Part shown: one piece after another, positions 24,166-33,242 of the stretch
Layout: each line of letters starts with the position of its first letter
How positions within the stretch are numbered: the first letter of the stretch is position 1
Assembly: GCF_050587525.1 (NCBI RefSeq)
Contig: NZ_JBOBFT010000003.1
Span: forward strand, 1 to 64,000
Direction of reading: 5' to 3'
Source of the DNA: Plantibacter sp050587525
Lineage (GTDB): Bacteria > Actinomycetota > Actinomycetes > Actinomycetales > Microbacteriaceae
Length of the DNA stretch: 64,000 nt
Notes under the pieces: model-generated
The model's input: the letters and a program-made list of their open reading frames with translations, nothing else
Told to the model about the DNA's origin: nothing
Databases searched by the model: none
Position numbers and translations under genes: made by a program

Positions 24166-24879
24166 ATGCCGGAAAAGAAGCGCAGGGTTCTGCTCAAGCT
24201 CTCGGGTGAGGCATTCGGAGGCGGCCAACTCGGGGTCAATCCCGATGTCGTGAGCGCCATCGCACGCGAGATCGCCGAGGCCGCGAAGGAGGTCGAGATC
24301 GCCATCGTCGTCGGTGGGGGCAACTTCTTCCGTGGCGCGGAACTCAGCCAGCGCGGCATGGACCGCGGTCGTGCCGACTACATGGGCATGCTCGGCACCG
24401 TCATGAACGCTCTCGCCCTCCAGGACTTCCTCGAGCAGGCAGGCGCCGCGACCCGCGTGCAGTCCGCCATCGCGATGACCCAGGTCGCTGAGCCGTACAT
24501 CCCGCTCCGTGCCGAGCGCCACCTCGAGAAGGGACGCGTCGTCATCTTCGGTGCAGGCGCAGGCCTACCGTACTTCTCGACCGACACCGTCTCGGCGCAG
24601 CGCGCACTCGAGATCGGCGCCGACATCGTCCTCGTCGCCAAGAACGGCGTCGACGGCGTGTACACCGCGGACCCCCGTCTCGACCCCAACGCCGTCAAGA
24701 TCGACGGCATCTCCTACCAGGACGCGCTCCAGCAGGGCCTCAAGGTGGTCGACTCGACCGCGTTCAGCCTCTGCATGGACAACGGCATGCCCATGCGCGT
24801 GTTCGGCATGGAGCCCGCCGGCAACGTGACCGCGGCCATCCGCGGCGCGGAGATCGGCACCCTCGTCACCTCGGCCTGA
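24166..24879 (+). CDS. pyrH: UMP kinase
   Basis: PyrH phosphorylates UMP to UDP in pyrimidine supply. The 237-aa amino-acid-kinase-fold protein has VLLKLSGEAFGG near residue 8, IVVGGGNFFRGAE near 47, and VDGVYTADPRLDP near 165. ATG at 24166 follows GGAGGGA; the upstream TTG at 24139 is rejected. TAGGTT at 24135-24140 may be its -10. It leads the set pyrH-frr-cdsA linking nucleotide supply, ribosome recycling and phospholipid synthesis. Confidence 0.97.
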   Translation: MPEKKRRVLLKLSGEAFGGGQLGVNPDVVSAIAREIAEAAKEVEIAIVVGGGNFFRGAELSQRGMDRGRADYMGMLGTVMNALALQDFLEQAGAATRVQSAIAMTQVAEPYIPLRAERHLEKGRVVIFGAGAGLPYFSTDTVSAQRALEIGADIVLVAKNGVDGVYTADPRLDPNAVKIDGISYQDALQQGLKVVDSTAFSLCMDNGMPMRVFGMEPAGNVTAAIRGAEIGTLVTSA

Positions 24880-24995
24880 GGGCCGTCCCCGCCACCGTCC
24901 ATACGGTGAGCGGGTCCCGGCGGCACAGTCGGCTACCGGCCGAAGCAGGCCGCCGGACTAGACTGAAAACAGCAGTACAAAGCAAAGGAGTGCTC

Positions 24996-25550
24996 GTGAT
25001 CGCGGATGTCCTCTCGGACGTAGGAACCCGGATGTCGAAGGCGGTCGAGGTCGCCAAGGAAGACTTCGCCTCGGTGCGAACGGGTCGCGCCAACCCCCAG
25101 ATGTTCCAGAAGATCATGGTCAGCTACTACGGCACGCCGACGCCGCTGGCCCAGCTCGCTTCCCTGCAGAACCAGGAAGCTCGAACGATCGTCGTCACCC
25201 CGTACGACAAGACCGCCCTGCGCGACATCGAGCAGGCGATCCGCGACACCCCGAACCTCGGCGCCAACCCCACCAACGACGGCACGATCGTCCGCGTGAC
25301 ACTGCCCGAGCTCACGGAGGAGCGTCGCAAGGAGTACGTGAAGATCGTCCGTGGCAAGGGTGAGGACGCCAAGGTCTCCGTGCGCAACATCCGTCGCAAG
25401 GCGAAGGACGACCTCGAGGCGCTCAAGAGCGAGGTCGGCGACGACGACGTGGCTCGTGCTGAGAAGGAGCTCGAAGCCGTGACGAAGTCGCACATCGACG
25501 CCATCGACGACGCACTCAAGCGCAAAGAGGCAGAACTGCTCGAAGTCTGA
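24996..25550 (+). CDS. frr: Ribosome recycling factor
   Basis: RRF splits post-termination ribosomes with EF-G. The 184-aa protein has the usual length and motifs: VRTGRANPQMF near residue 29, YYGTPTPLAQLASL, and RRKAKDDLEALK near 130. The start is GTG at 24996 with AAAGGAG six bases upstream; the longer open frame has no family match. TAGACT at 24959-24964 probably gives an internal promoter after pyrH. Confidence 0.97.
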   Translation: MIADVLSDVGTRMSKAVEVAKEDFASVRTGRANPQMFQKIMVSYYGTPTPLAQLASLQNQEARTIVVTPYDKTALRDIEQAIRDTPNLGANPTNDGTIVRVTLPELTEERRKEYVKIVRGKGEDAKVSVRNIRRKAKDDLEALKSEVGDDDVARAEKELEAVTKSHIDAIDDALKRKEAELLEV

Positions 25551-25624
25551 GCCGTTCGAACGCACGACAGTTCGCAGTCAGGGCAGCTCGAAGTCTGAGC
25601 ACGGCGCATCCGCGGGAGGAACAC

Positions 25625-26659
25625 GTGGGAGACGAGGAGACATCGGGGCCGACGGGTGAACCGCCGGTCACCGGTGGCAAGCACCACGGCAAGCTCGCCC
25701 CGGAGGAGATCCGGTCGCAGCTGAAGGACCGTCGCGCCAAGTTCGAGCAGCAGGTGGAGTCGACGCGGGCCGACATCGAGCGCCAGGTCCATGCGACCAA
25801 GGCGCAGTTCGATGCGACGAACGAACGCATCGAGGCCCGCGTCGGCCGCAACCTGCTCATGGCGATCGTCATCGGCGTCGCCGCCGGCGGGATCATGCTC
25901 GTGAGCCTCATCATCTTCAAGGTGATCTTCGTGCTCCTCGCGGCGATCGTCGTTGCGTTCGCGTCGCTCGAACTCCGCAAGGCGTTCGAGCAGACCGGTC
26001 GGCGCGTGCCGCCCATCCCGACGGTCATCTCGGCCGTGGCGATGCAGCCGGCCGCGTTCTTCCTCCACGACGCCTCCCGCTGGCTCGTGGTCCTCGGCGG
26101 CATCCTCCTCGTCGCGCTCTGGCGAGTCGCCGAACAGGCGGCGTCCAGCCGCCGCACCGATCTGCCGACGCTCGTGCGGGACATCGCATCAGGCACGCTC
26201 ATCCAGGTGTACGTGCCGTTCCTGGCGTCGTTCGCCGTGCTGCTCGTCTCCGAGCCGCGGGGTGAGTGGTGGACGCTTGCGTTCCTCGTGATCGTGATCT
26301 GCGTCGACGTGGGTGCGTACGCGAGCGGCCTGTCGTTCGGCAAGCACAAGATGGCCCCGGTCATCAGCCCCAACAAGACGTGGGAGGGCTTCGCCGGAGC
26401 CGCAGTGGTCTCGGTCGTCGCCGGTGTGCTCCTTGCGATCTTCATGCTGCAGACGCCGTGGTGGGTCGGCGTGATCCTCGGCCTCCTCCTGCTCGGGAGT
26501 GCGACCGTCGGCGACCTCGCGGAGTCGCTCATCAAGCGTGACATCGGTGTCAAGGACATGAGTTCCTGGCTTCCGGGCCACGGCGGATTCCTCGACCGAC
26601 TGGACTCGATCCTGCCGTCCGCGGTCATCGCGTACGTCGTCTACCTCATTTTCTCCTGA
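25625..26659 (+). CDS. cdsA: Phosphatidate cytidylyltransferase
   Basis: CdsA makes CDP-diacylglycerol, the precursor of phospholipids. The C-terminal signature is GDLAESLIKRDIGVKDMSS followed by LPGHGGFLDRLDS. About eight membrane helices run from residue 75 to the end. The 344-aa protein has an N-terminal cytoplasmic extension of about 75 residues predicted as charged coiled coil (RSQLKDRRAKFEQQVEST, VHATKAQFDATNERIEAR), longer than in E. coli CdsA. The start is GTG at 25625 with GGGAGGA upstream. Confidence 0.95.
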   Translation: MGDEETSGPTGEPPVTGGKHHGKLAPEEIRSQLKDRRAKFEQQVESTRADIERQVHATKAQFDATNERIEARVGRNLLMAIVIGVAAGGIMLVSLIIFKVIFVLLAAIVVAFASLELRKAFEQTGRRVPPIPTVISAVAMQPAAFFLHDASRWLVVLGGILLVALWRVAEQAASSRRTDLPTLVRDIASGTLIQVYVPFLASFAVLLVSEPRGEWWTLAFLVIVICVDVGAYASGLSFGKHKMAPVISPNKTWEGFAGAAVVSVVAGVLLAIFMLQTPWWVGVILGLLLLGSATVGDLAESLIKRDIGVKDMSSWLPGHGGFLDRLDSILPSAVIAYVVYLIFS

Positions 26660-26702
26660 CCTCGTCACCCGTCGGGTTTCGCCCTCACCGCCCGTGATGG
26701 GG

Positions 26703-26708
26703 GAGAAT
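26703..26708 (+). promoter_or_regulatory. Candidate leaderless -10 box of the DivIVA-repeat gene
   Basis: GAGAAT is followed by six bases and the GTG at 26715. The first base deviates from TANNNT. Confidence 0.4.
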
Positions 26709-26714
26709 GGTCGC

Positions 26715-27266
26715 GTGAGTACGACGTTCCCCACTTCCAAGCGTTCGAAGCGTGGCTACGACCCCACCGAGGTCGACGAGTTCCTCCAGCGTGCCAGGGA
26801 GGCCTACAGCCAGGACACCGGCAGCGCTCCGCTGCTGCGTGCGGAGGACATCCGTCACGTCGCCTTCGGGCTCCGCCGGGGCGGCTACAGCACTGAGCAC
26901 GTCGATGCGGCGCTCGAACGACTCGAGGACGCGTTCTCCTTGCGCGAGCGGGAGCGCATGGTCGATGAGATCGGCGCCAAGGAATGGCTGCACGATGCGC
27001 GCGGCACGGCTCAGGTCATCCTGAACCGGCTCACGCGTCCGGAGGGACAGCGCTTCGCGCGCGTCAGCTTCCTCTCACGCGGCTACAGCCGGAAGGACGT
27101 CGACGCGATGGCCGACCGCCTCGTCGCGTACTTCCACGACGGCAAACCGCTCAGCGTCGATCGTGTCAGAACCGCCGTTTTCCGCAACCAGTGGGCCGGA
27201 TATCGCGAGTCGCAGGTCGACGCCGTGCTCGACAGCGTGGTCGACGTGATGCTGGCGGTTCGCTGA
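26715..27266 (+). CDS. DivIVA-domain repeat protein
   Basis: The 183-aa soluble protein has four short copies of the DivIVA-type N-terminal motif Y-x4-VDxxLxxL: YDPTEVDEFLQRA (about 13), YSTEHVDAALERLE (about 58), YSRKDVDAMADRL (about 124) and YRESQVDAVLDSV (about 163). In DivIVA this segment binds membrane; multi-copy proteins of this type are known in actinobacteria but have no firm role. The start is GTG at 26715, after a GAGAAT box by six bases. It follows cdsA, where many actinobacteria place rlmN, so the order differs here. Confidence 0.88.
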   Translation: MSTTFPTSKRSKRGYDPTEVDEFLQRAREAYSQDTGSAPLLRAEDIRHVAFGLRRGGYSTEHVDAALERLEDAFSLRERERMVDEIGAKEWLHDARGTAQVILNRLTRPEGQRFARVSFLSRGYSRKDVDAMADRLVAYFHDGKPLSVDRVRTAVFRNQWAGYRESQVDAVLDSVVDVMLAVR

Positions 27267-27320
27267 ATTTCAGCGTTCAGACTCGCCTGATCAGGGGTAC
27301 TCAGCTACTATCGATGAATC

Positions 27321-28007
27321 GTGGCTCAGAACTCTACCGACTTGACACCGTTTGAACCGTCCCCCAGAAAGCCTTCTGGATCGGCCGTTCAGCGGTACCG
27401 TCGTCCCCGTTCCAGGGGCAAAGCAGTCCTCGGCGTCTTCGCCGCCACCGCAGCGTTCGGTTTCGTGGCCGTCGCGATGGTCGCTCCCGCCAACGGCGTG
27501 AACGCCACGGCGTACGTGCAGACCCAAACGCAGTTCGGCGGCAACGAGGCGCAGTCCGTCGTCGCGAGCGACAACTTCCAGTACACGATCTCCCGTGACG
27601 GCTACGAAGTCGTCGCACCGCCGCCCCCGCCCGTCCCCGCCGCTCCTGCGGCCACAGGATCGAGCTCGTCGAGCGGCAAAGCACCCGCGGCAGGCGTCCC
27701 GGATCCCGGAACCGCTCAGGCGGTCGCGTACAGCATGATGGCGTCCTACGGCTGGGGAGACGACGAGTACAGCTGTCTCGTCTCCCTCTGGAACCGCGAG
27801 TCCGGTTGGAACGTCTACGCGTACAACGCGAGCTCCGGCGCGACAGGCATCCCGCAGGCGCTTCCCGGCAGCAAGATGGCCTCCGCCGGTGCGGACTGGG
27901 CGACCAACCCGGCCACTCAGATCACGTGGGGTCTCGGCTACATCACGGGTCGCTACAGCACGCCGTGCGGCGCCTGGGCGCACTCGGAGTCCAACGGCTG
28001 GTATTGA
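27321..28007 (+). CDS. Exported lytic-transglycosylase-like protein
   Basis: The 228-aa protein has a basic N-terminus, one hydrophobic segment (about 34-55), a Pro/Ala/Ser linker (PPPPPVPAAPAATGSSSSS, about 98-116), and a C-terminal SLT-like domain (about 130-228) with WNRESGWNVYAYN, whose glutamate matches the catalytic acid, and SGATGIPQALPG. It resembles short actinobacterial transglycosylase-like proteins anchored or secreted at the wall. GTG at 27321 is nine bases after a TACTAT box (27306-27311). The linker probably spans the cell wall. Confidence 0.88.
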   Translation: MAQNSTDLTPFEPSPRKPSGSAVQRYRRPRSRGKAVLGVFAATAAFGFVAVAMVAPANGVNATAYVQTQTQFGGNEAQSVVASDNFQYTISRDGYEVVAPPPPPVPAAPAATGSSSSSGKAPAAGVPDPGTAQAVAYSMMASYGWGDDEYSCLVSLWNRESGWNVYAYNASSGATGIPQALPGSKMASAGADWATNPATQITWGLGYITGRYSTPCGAWAHSESNGWY

Positions 28008-28055
28008 GCGCAGGCGCTCCGCGTCACTGAACGCTCGTCGTTCGTCCGCTGTGCT

Positions 28056-28061
28056 TAGACT
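28056..28061 (+). promoter_or_regulatory. Candidate leaderless -10 box of the gene at 28068
   Basis: TAGACT is followed by six bases and ATG at 28068. Confidence 0.55.
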
Positions 28062-28067
28062 TGACCC

Positions 28068-28373
28068 ATGCCCCGTCACCATCGCCACCGACCCCGTCCG
28101 GGTCAGGCACAACGACAGGACGAGGACGCTTCGGACCTCAGCCACCTGATGGCGGGGTGGAAGCGAACCGAGCAGCACCGCGACGGTGAATGGTACGTGC
28201 AGCCCGTCTCTGGCGCGAGCGCGCAGAAGGACTACCTCTGCCCGGGTTGCGGACAGACGGTCTCTCCGGGCGTCGCACACCTCGTCGCTTGGCGGGCGGA
28301 CGGCGTGATGGGGGATGCCGCGGACATCGCGGCCAGACGCCATTGGCACACGCACTGCTGGCGCATCCGGTGA
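28068..28373 (+). CDS. Small CPGC/HWHTHCW protein, possible zinc binder
   Basis: A 101-aa protein with a basic His/Arg N-terminus, LCPGCGQTVSPGVAHLV near residue 62 and RRHWHTHCW at the end. The CxxC plus His/Cys cluster suggests one zinc and an HNH-like treble-clef fold, but there is no proof of nuclease activity. Homologues in actinobacteria often carry the misleading label ATP/GTP-binding protein. It precedes the hydrolase by 16 bases and probably shares its transcript, which likely begins at the ATG. Confidence 0.8.
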   Translation: MPRHHRHRPRPGQAQRQDEDASDLSHLMAGWKRTEQHRDGEWYVQPVSGASAQKDYLCPGCGQTVSPGVAHLVAWRADGVMGDAADIAARRHWHTHCWRIR

Positions 28374-28389
28374 GAGGACCACGACACCC

Positions 28390-29115
28390 ATGACGGAATC
28401 GATCGAGATCCGCGGGGGCGTCGAGCTCCCCGTCGTCCGTGAAGACATCGAGCTGCACACGGCGGACGGTCTCACGCTCGTCGGTGAACTCGCGACACCC
28501 GTCGACGGCGTGATCACCGCGACGATCGTCGCCCTCCACCCGCTGCCGACGGCGGGCGGGTTCATGGACTCGCACATCCTCCGGAAGGCGGCCGCCCGCC
28601 TGCCGCAGTTGGCCGGCATCGCCGTCCTGCGCTTCAACACCCGCGGCACCACATCGCCTCGCGGGACGAGCGACGGCGCGTTCGACGGCGGCGTCGCCGA
28701 GCGGGCCGATGTCGAGGCAGCCATGGCGTTCGTCCGCGAACGAGGTCTGCCGCACCCATGGCTGGTCGGCTGGTCCTTCGGGACGGAGCTGGCGCTGAAG
28801 TACGGCCGAGCGACGGAGGCGGAGGGCGTCATCCTGCTGTCGCCGCCGCTGCACCGTACCTCCGATGAGGAACTCGCGGCGTGGGCGGGGGAGAGTCGCC
28901 CGCTTGTGGCCCTCATTCCCGAGTTCGACGACTACCTGCGTCCGGAGGAGGCCGCACAGCGGTTCGCCGCCGTGCCGAACGCCGTGCTCGTGCCCGTGGA
29001 GGGCGGCAAGCACCTGTGGGTGGGGGAGAACCAGACCAAGCGCGTCCTCACGGAGATCGTTGCGGCCATCGCGCCGGACGCTCTGCCTCTGCCGACGGTC
29101 TGGCCCGCTGCGTAG
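28390..29115 (+). CDS. Alpha/beta hydrolase
   Basis: The 241-aa protein has the alpha/beta hydrolase core: nucleophile elbow GWSFG in VGWSFGTELALKYG near residue 137, LHPLPTAGG and LRFNTRG for the early strands, PEFDDYLRP and EGGKHLWVGE for the acid and histidine. It resembles the dienelactone-hydrolase/KTN-like small hydrolases; the substrate is unknown. ATG at 28390 is chosen because the family N-terminus starts here, though the frame is open earlier. Only nine bases separate it from the convergent exporter gene. Confidence 0.88.
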   Translation: MTESIEIRGGVELPVVREDIELHTADGLTLVGELATPVDGVITATIVALHPLPTAGGFMDSHILRKAAARLPQLAGIAVLRFNTRGTTSPRGTSDGAFDGGVAERADVEAAMAFVRERGLPHPWLVGWSFGTELALKYGRATEAEGVILLSPPLHRTSDEELAAWAGESRPLVALIPEFDDYLRPEEAAQRFAAVPNAVLVPVEGGKHLWVGENQTKRVLTEIVAAIAPDALPLPTVWPAA

Positions 29116-29124
29116 CGTCTCCCG

Positions 29125-30171
29125 CTAGAGCTCGTTCTGCCTCGGGATGACGACCTGTTTGACGATCAGCAGCGCCGCGGCGGCCGCGGGGATCGCGACG
29201 AGCGCGCCCAGGAGGCCGAGGAGTGATCCACCCGCGAGGGCGGCGATGACGACGAGCGCGCCGGGGACCTGCACGGCCCGCTTCATGATGTTCGGGCTCA
29301 GCACGTAAGCCTCGACCTGCATGTACACGAGGTAGTAGATGCCCGCGACGAGCGCCGTGATCGGCGAGCCCAGGCCGAGGCAGATGAGCACGATGAGGAT
29401 CGAGCCCGTCAGGCTGCCGACGAGGGGGATGAGCGAGAAGAAGAACGCGACGCACGCGAGGACTGCGGGGAAGGGGCCGTTGATGATCGACAGGAAGATG
29501 AAGCTCAGGATGCCGTTGCACGCGGCGAGCGTCACCTGCCCGATGACGTAGCGACCGACGGAACTCGTGATCTGTTCGCTCAGGTCGGCGAACCGTTCGC
29601 GCTTCGACGCCGGGATGAGCTGGTACATCCCGCGCTTGATCGAACCGAGCGACGCCGTGAAGTAGAGCGTCAGGATGAGGACGATGAGCGCCCCGAAGAA
29701 GCCGTTCGCGATGGCGACGCCTGCCTGCAGGACACCACCGGTGATCGCGGCGATCGTCTTCGGGTCGCTGAAGAACTTGCCGATCTCGAGCAGCATGTCG
29801 TCGAGCGGGAGCGCCGGGAACTGGTGCTTCAACGCTTCGAGCCACTCGAGGCGGCCGACGTCCTCCAGGAGCGTGGGGACACGGGCGATGAGGGCGCTCG
29901 TCTGCGAGACGATCGCCGGGACGACGGCGAACACCAGTCCGACGAACACCCCGAGCACGAGGACGACGGTGATGAGGAGGGCAGCCCACCTGGGCAGGTT
30001 CCGCTTCTCCAGCCAAGAGACGAACGGGTCGAGGCCGAGAGCGATGAAGAGCGCCGCGCCCACGTAGGTGAGGATCGTGGAGAGCGCGACGACCGAGGTC
30101 AGGATCAGCACGCCGAGGCCGACTCCGAGCGTGCCGATCAAACCCACGCGGAAGGCGTTCTGGATCTTCAA
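29125..30171 (-). CDS. AI-2E family transporter
   Basis: The 348-aa integral membrane protein has about eight membrane helices and the family features SQTSALIARVPTLLEDVG, a soluble loop (about 115-160), and LIPLVGSLTGSI followed by QVEAYVLSPNIMKRAV in the C-terminal half. The family exports AI-2 in E. coli (TqsA) but other members are Na+/H+ or unknown exporters. ATG at 30171 has AAGGGGGAA upstream. TATGAT (30204-30199, minus) may be its -10. Confidence 0.9.
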   Translation of the reverse strand: MKIQNAFRVGLIGTLGVGLGVLILTSVVALSTILTYVGAALFIALGLDPFVSWLEKRNLPRWAALLITVVLVLGVFVGLVFAVVPAIVSQTSALIARVPTLLEDVGRLEWLEALKHQFPALPLDDMLLEIGKFFSDPKTIAAITGGVLQAGVAIANGFFGALIVLILTLYFTASLGSIKRGMYQLIPASKRERFADLSEQITSSVGRYVIGQVTLAACNGILSFIFLSIINGPFPAVLACVAFFFSLIPLVGSLTGSILIVLICLGLGSPITALVAGIYYLVYMQVEAYVLSPNIMKRAVQVPGALVVIAALAGGSLLGLLGALVAIPAAAAALLIVKQVVIPRQNEL

Positions 30172-30360
30172 CCGGTTCCCCCTTGCGACGTCTGGACAAT
30201 CATAGAGGCGCTCCGCGACTGGGTCGCGCCAGGTGTCGTCCAGGCCTCGCCTAGGTGGCTCCCAGTGTCATCCACTATCCTGAACCATCTGTGTCACTTG
30301 CCGATTCGAGCACGGCAGCTGGCGAAATGCGCCGGATCCGGCGCTGAAGGAGATTATTTC

Positions 30361-32229
30361 GTGCGATTCGTTCTAGCTATCGCGGCGTTCGTGGTGGCCG
30401 CTGTCATGATCGTGACGGGTATCGCGCAACGCACGGTGTTCCTGAAGCCGGGCACCCTGAGCATGGAGCTCTCGGTGGACAGCGGCGACAAGTACATCGT
30501 CATCCCGGGCAACGTCCTGCAGTCGTTCCCGGGTGCGCAGTCCATCGTCGCCAACGCGACCGGTAAGGAACAGGTGTTCCTCAGCTACGGCCGTGAGGCC
30601 GATGTCGCGGCGTGGTTGGGCGACCAGAGCTACACGACCGTGTCTGTCGACAAGACGAAGACGAAGCTCACGAGCAAGACCGTCGAGCCGACTGCCACGC
30701 CGAGCCCCGACGCCTCCAACGGCGACGCGTCGACCGGTGACGCCGCAACGGGCGGCGACGCGACCGACACGACCACGCCGAAGACCGGCGCGAGCCCCAA
30801 CCCCCGCGGGTCGGATCTGTGGCTCGGCGAGTACGACGAGGCCGGCGCCGTCATCGCCACCGTGAACCTGCCGAAGGACGTCGACGTCCTCATCGCGACC
30901 GACGGCACCAAGCCCGCACCCGAGTCGATCCGTCTCGCTTGGCCGCTCGACAACGCCACGCCCTGGGCCGGACCGCTCATCGCGGGCGGCATCATCGTCC
31001 TGATCGCCGGTATCGTCCTCTATCTCTCCGGGATCAACCGCATGCGGCGATCGCGCGGACCCCGTCGGAAGGGCATCACGGGAGGACCGGGCAAGGGCCT
31101 GGCCAAGATGCCGAAGACCCCGAAGTACCGACCGGACAAGGAACTCGGGGCAGCACCGAAGGGCAGGAAGAACATGCGTCGTTCCTGGGTCGTCACCGTT
31201 CCGGTCGTCCTCGTCGCCTCCGTCGCGCTGAGCGGCTGCTCCCAGGACTACTGGCCTTCGATCGGTCAGCCGTCCGCCACGCCCACTGTCACCGCGACGA
31301 ACCTGCCGGCCGACGCCGACAAGGACTTCGCGGCACCGGTCGTGACCGTGCCGCAGGCCGAGCGCATCGTCTCGCGGATCTCGACCAGCGCCGCCGAAGC
31401 CGATGCCGCACTCGACCCGGCGAAGGCGGAAGTGCGCTTCACCGGCCCTGCGCTCGAGGAGCGGAAAGCCAACTACACGATCCGCGGCAAGATCGCGGAC
31501 TACGCGGGTGCGACCCTCATCCCCGCATCGCCCGTCACGCTCACGCTGCCGCAGGCGACCGAGGAATGGCCTCGCACGGTCATGACGGTCATCCAGGACA
31601 AGACGAATGACACCGTCCCGCCCACCGTCCTCGTGATGACGCAGGAGAACGCCCGCGCCAACTATCAGGTGGTCTACGCCGAGAAGCTTCTCGAGGGCGC
31701 TCGGCTCGAGAACGTCGCCCCCGCGACGATCGGCGCGACGGCTGTCAAGCCGGATTCCAAGCTGCTCGTGCTGCCCCCGGGCGAGGTCGCGGCCGCATAC
31801 GCCGACATCCTCACGAACGGCGACGCGAGCGCATCGGCCGGGCTGTTCAACGCCGACGGCGACGTGTTCCGTACGCAGATCGCCGCCGACCGCGAGAAGA
31901 AGAAGGCCGGTCTGCCCGAGACGGCGACGATCGACTTCAGCGCGAAAGCAGGCACAGGCCCGAACGTCGCGCTCGCGACGAACGACTCCGGTGCGATCGT
32001 CGCGGTCAATGTGAGCGAGGGCGAGGTGGTCAAGGTCGTGACGGCCGGTGCTACCGTGAAACCGTCGGGTGCTGTCGCTGCCCTGTCCGGTGTGACCGAG
32101 AGTGCCAAGGGCACGGAGGCCGCCTACAGCGACCAGCTCCTGTTCTACGTTCCCGGCGTCAACTCTGGAGAGAAGATCACTTTGCTCGGATTCACCCAGT
32201 CCCTCGTCAGTGCGGCGGAGCTCCCGTGA
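30361..32229 (+). CDS. Multi-segment membrane protein with an internal lipoprotein signal
   Basis: The 622-aa frame starts at GTG 30361 with AAGGAG upstream. It has a membrane segment at 1-20, an exported Thr/Asp-rich part, a second membrane segment near 205-225, a basic cytoplasmic linker, then at residue 272 MRRSWVVTVPVVLVASVALSGC, a full lipoprotein signal ending in the lipobox LSGC (Cys293). The remaining 330 residues look exported. An internal ATG at 31174 has AGGAAG at about the right distance. The gene may give one three-helix protein, a separate lipoprotein, or both. Function unknown. Its stop overlaps the thioredoxin-like gene by GTGA. Confidence 0.8.
   Translation: MRFVLAIAAFVVAAVMIVTGIAQRTVFLKPGTLSMELSVDSGDKYIVIPGNVLQSFPGAQSIVANATGKEQVFLSYGREADVAAWLGDQSYTTVSVDKTKTKLTSKTVEPTATPSPDASNGDASTGDAATGGDATDTTTPKTGASPNPRGSDLWLGEYDEAGAVIATVNLPKDVDVLIATDGTKPAPESIRLAWPLDNATPWAGPLIAGGIIVLIAGIVLYLSGINRMRRSRGPRRKGITGGPGKGLAKMPKTPKYRPDKELGAAPKGRKNMRRSWVVTVPVVLVASVALSGCSQDYWPSIGQPSATPTVTATNLPADADKDFAAPVVTVPQAERIVSRISTSAAEADAALDPAKAEVRFTGPALEERKANYTIRGKIADYAGATLIPASPVTLTLPQATEEWPRTVMTVIQDKTNDTVPPTVLVMTQENARANYQVVYAEKLLEGARLENVAPATIGATAVKPDSKLLVLPPGEVAAAYADILTNGDASASAGLFNADGDVFRTQIAADREKKKAGLPETATIDFSAKAGTGPNVALATNDSGAIVAVNVSEGEVVKVVTAGATVKPSGAVAALSGVTESAKGTEAAYSDQLLFYVPGVNSGEKITLLGFTQSLVSAAELP
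31174..32229 (+). other. Possible internal start for a separate lipoprotein
   Basis: ATG 31174 begins a 351-aa product that would be a classic type II lipoprotein: MRRSW, a hydrophobic core, then LSGC with cysteine 22. GGCAGGAAGAAC precedes the ATG as a ribosome site. It is in the same frame as the larger gene, so it is marked as an alternative product and not a separate gene. Confidence 0.5.
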
Positions 32230-33233
32230 GCGGCGTCGAGCCGAGCGCAGCGCACCTGCGCGGCGCCGTCGACCTGTCGGGGCTCGCGCGTCGTCACGCA
32301 TCCCCTCCGCCCGCGGCCGCGACTCCAGCAGGAGCCCCAGGCGCCGGCCAGGTCGCTCCCGGGGAGCCCGTCGGGTCGACCGAGGGCGTGACCGTCCCCG
32401 TCCCGTCCTTCGTCTTCGACGCGACCGATGACGCGTTCGGCGAGGTCGTCGAGCTCTCGACGGTCGTCCCCGTCGTCATCGACCTGTGGGCAGAATGGTG
32501 CGGGCCGTGCAAGCAGCTCTCGCCCGTCCTCGAACGACTGACCGCCGAATACGCAGGACGATTCGTGCTCGCGAAGGTCGACGTCGACGCGAACCCGCAG
32601 TTGTCGCAGGCGTTCCAGGCGCAGTCGATCCCGATGGTCGTCGCGGTCGTCGCGGGTCGTCCGGTCCCGATGTTCACCGGCGCCATCCCCGAGAACCAGG
32701 TGCGCGACGTCATCGAGCAGCTGCTCGAACTGTCCGCTCAGAACGGCGTCTCCGGCCGTGCCGTCCTCGCGGACGGCGCCGAAGCCGCTGCGGTCCCCGC
32801 AGCGCCGGAGGAACAGCCCCTGCCGCCGCTGCACGCCGAGGCGTACGACGCGATTGAACGCGGCGACTACCCGGCTGCCATCCAGGCCTACACGACCGCG
32901 ATCGCGCAGAACCCCAACGACGACATGGCCGCTGCCGGACTCGCTCAGGTGAACCTGCTGCACCGGCTCTCCGGCAAGTCGCTCGATCAGATCCGCGGGG
33001 GAGCCGCGGCTGCGCCGGACGACCTCGAAGCGCAGCTGCTCGTCGCCGACCTCGACCTGTCCGGTGGGCACATCGACGACGCGTTCGACCGTCTCCTCGA
33101 GCTGTTCCCCGGCCTCGACCAGGCCGGCAAGGACCTCGTCCGCGGGCGTCTGCTCGAACTGTTCCTCGTGGTCGGGGCGACCGACCCGCGCGTCGGGCGT
33201 GCTCGTGCCCGGCTGACGGGGTTGCTGTACTGA
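32226..33233 (+). CDS. Thioredoxin-domain protein with TPR-like C-terminus (YbbN/CnoX type)
   Basis: The 335-aa cytoplasmic protein has a disordered Ala/Pro N-terminus, a thioredoxin domain with the active site WAEWCGPCK near residue 92, and a C-terminal TPR-like region (from about 200, AYDAIERGDYPAAIQAYTTAI). YbbN/CnoX proteins combine these parts and hand clients to chaperones under oxidative stress. The CGPC motif is intact, so redox activity is possible. GTG at 32226 overlaps the preceding stop by GTGA, indicating coupling to the lipobox protein. The gene ends at a repeat block. Confidence 0.92.
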   Translation: MSGVEPSAAHLRGAVDLSGLARRHASPPPAAATPAGAPGAGQVAPGEPVGSTEGVTVPVPSFVFDATDDAFGEVVELSTVVPVVIDLWAEWCGPCKQLSPVLERLTAEYAGRFVLAKVDVDANPQLSQAFQAQSIPMVVAVVAGRPVPMFTGAIPENQVRDVIEQLLELSAQNGVSGRAVLADGAEAAAVPAAPEEQPLPPLHAEAYDAIERGDYPAAIQAYTTAIAQNPNDDMAAAGLAQVNLLHRLSGKSLDQIRGGAAAAPDDLEAQLLVADLDLSGGHIDDAFDRLLELFPGLDQAGKDLVRGRLLELFLVVGATDPRVGRARARLTGLLY

Positions 33234-33242
33234 CGCCGACGT

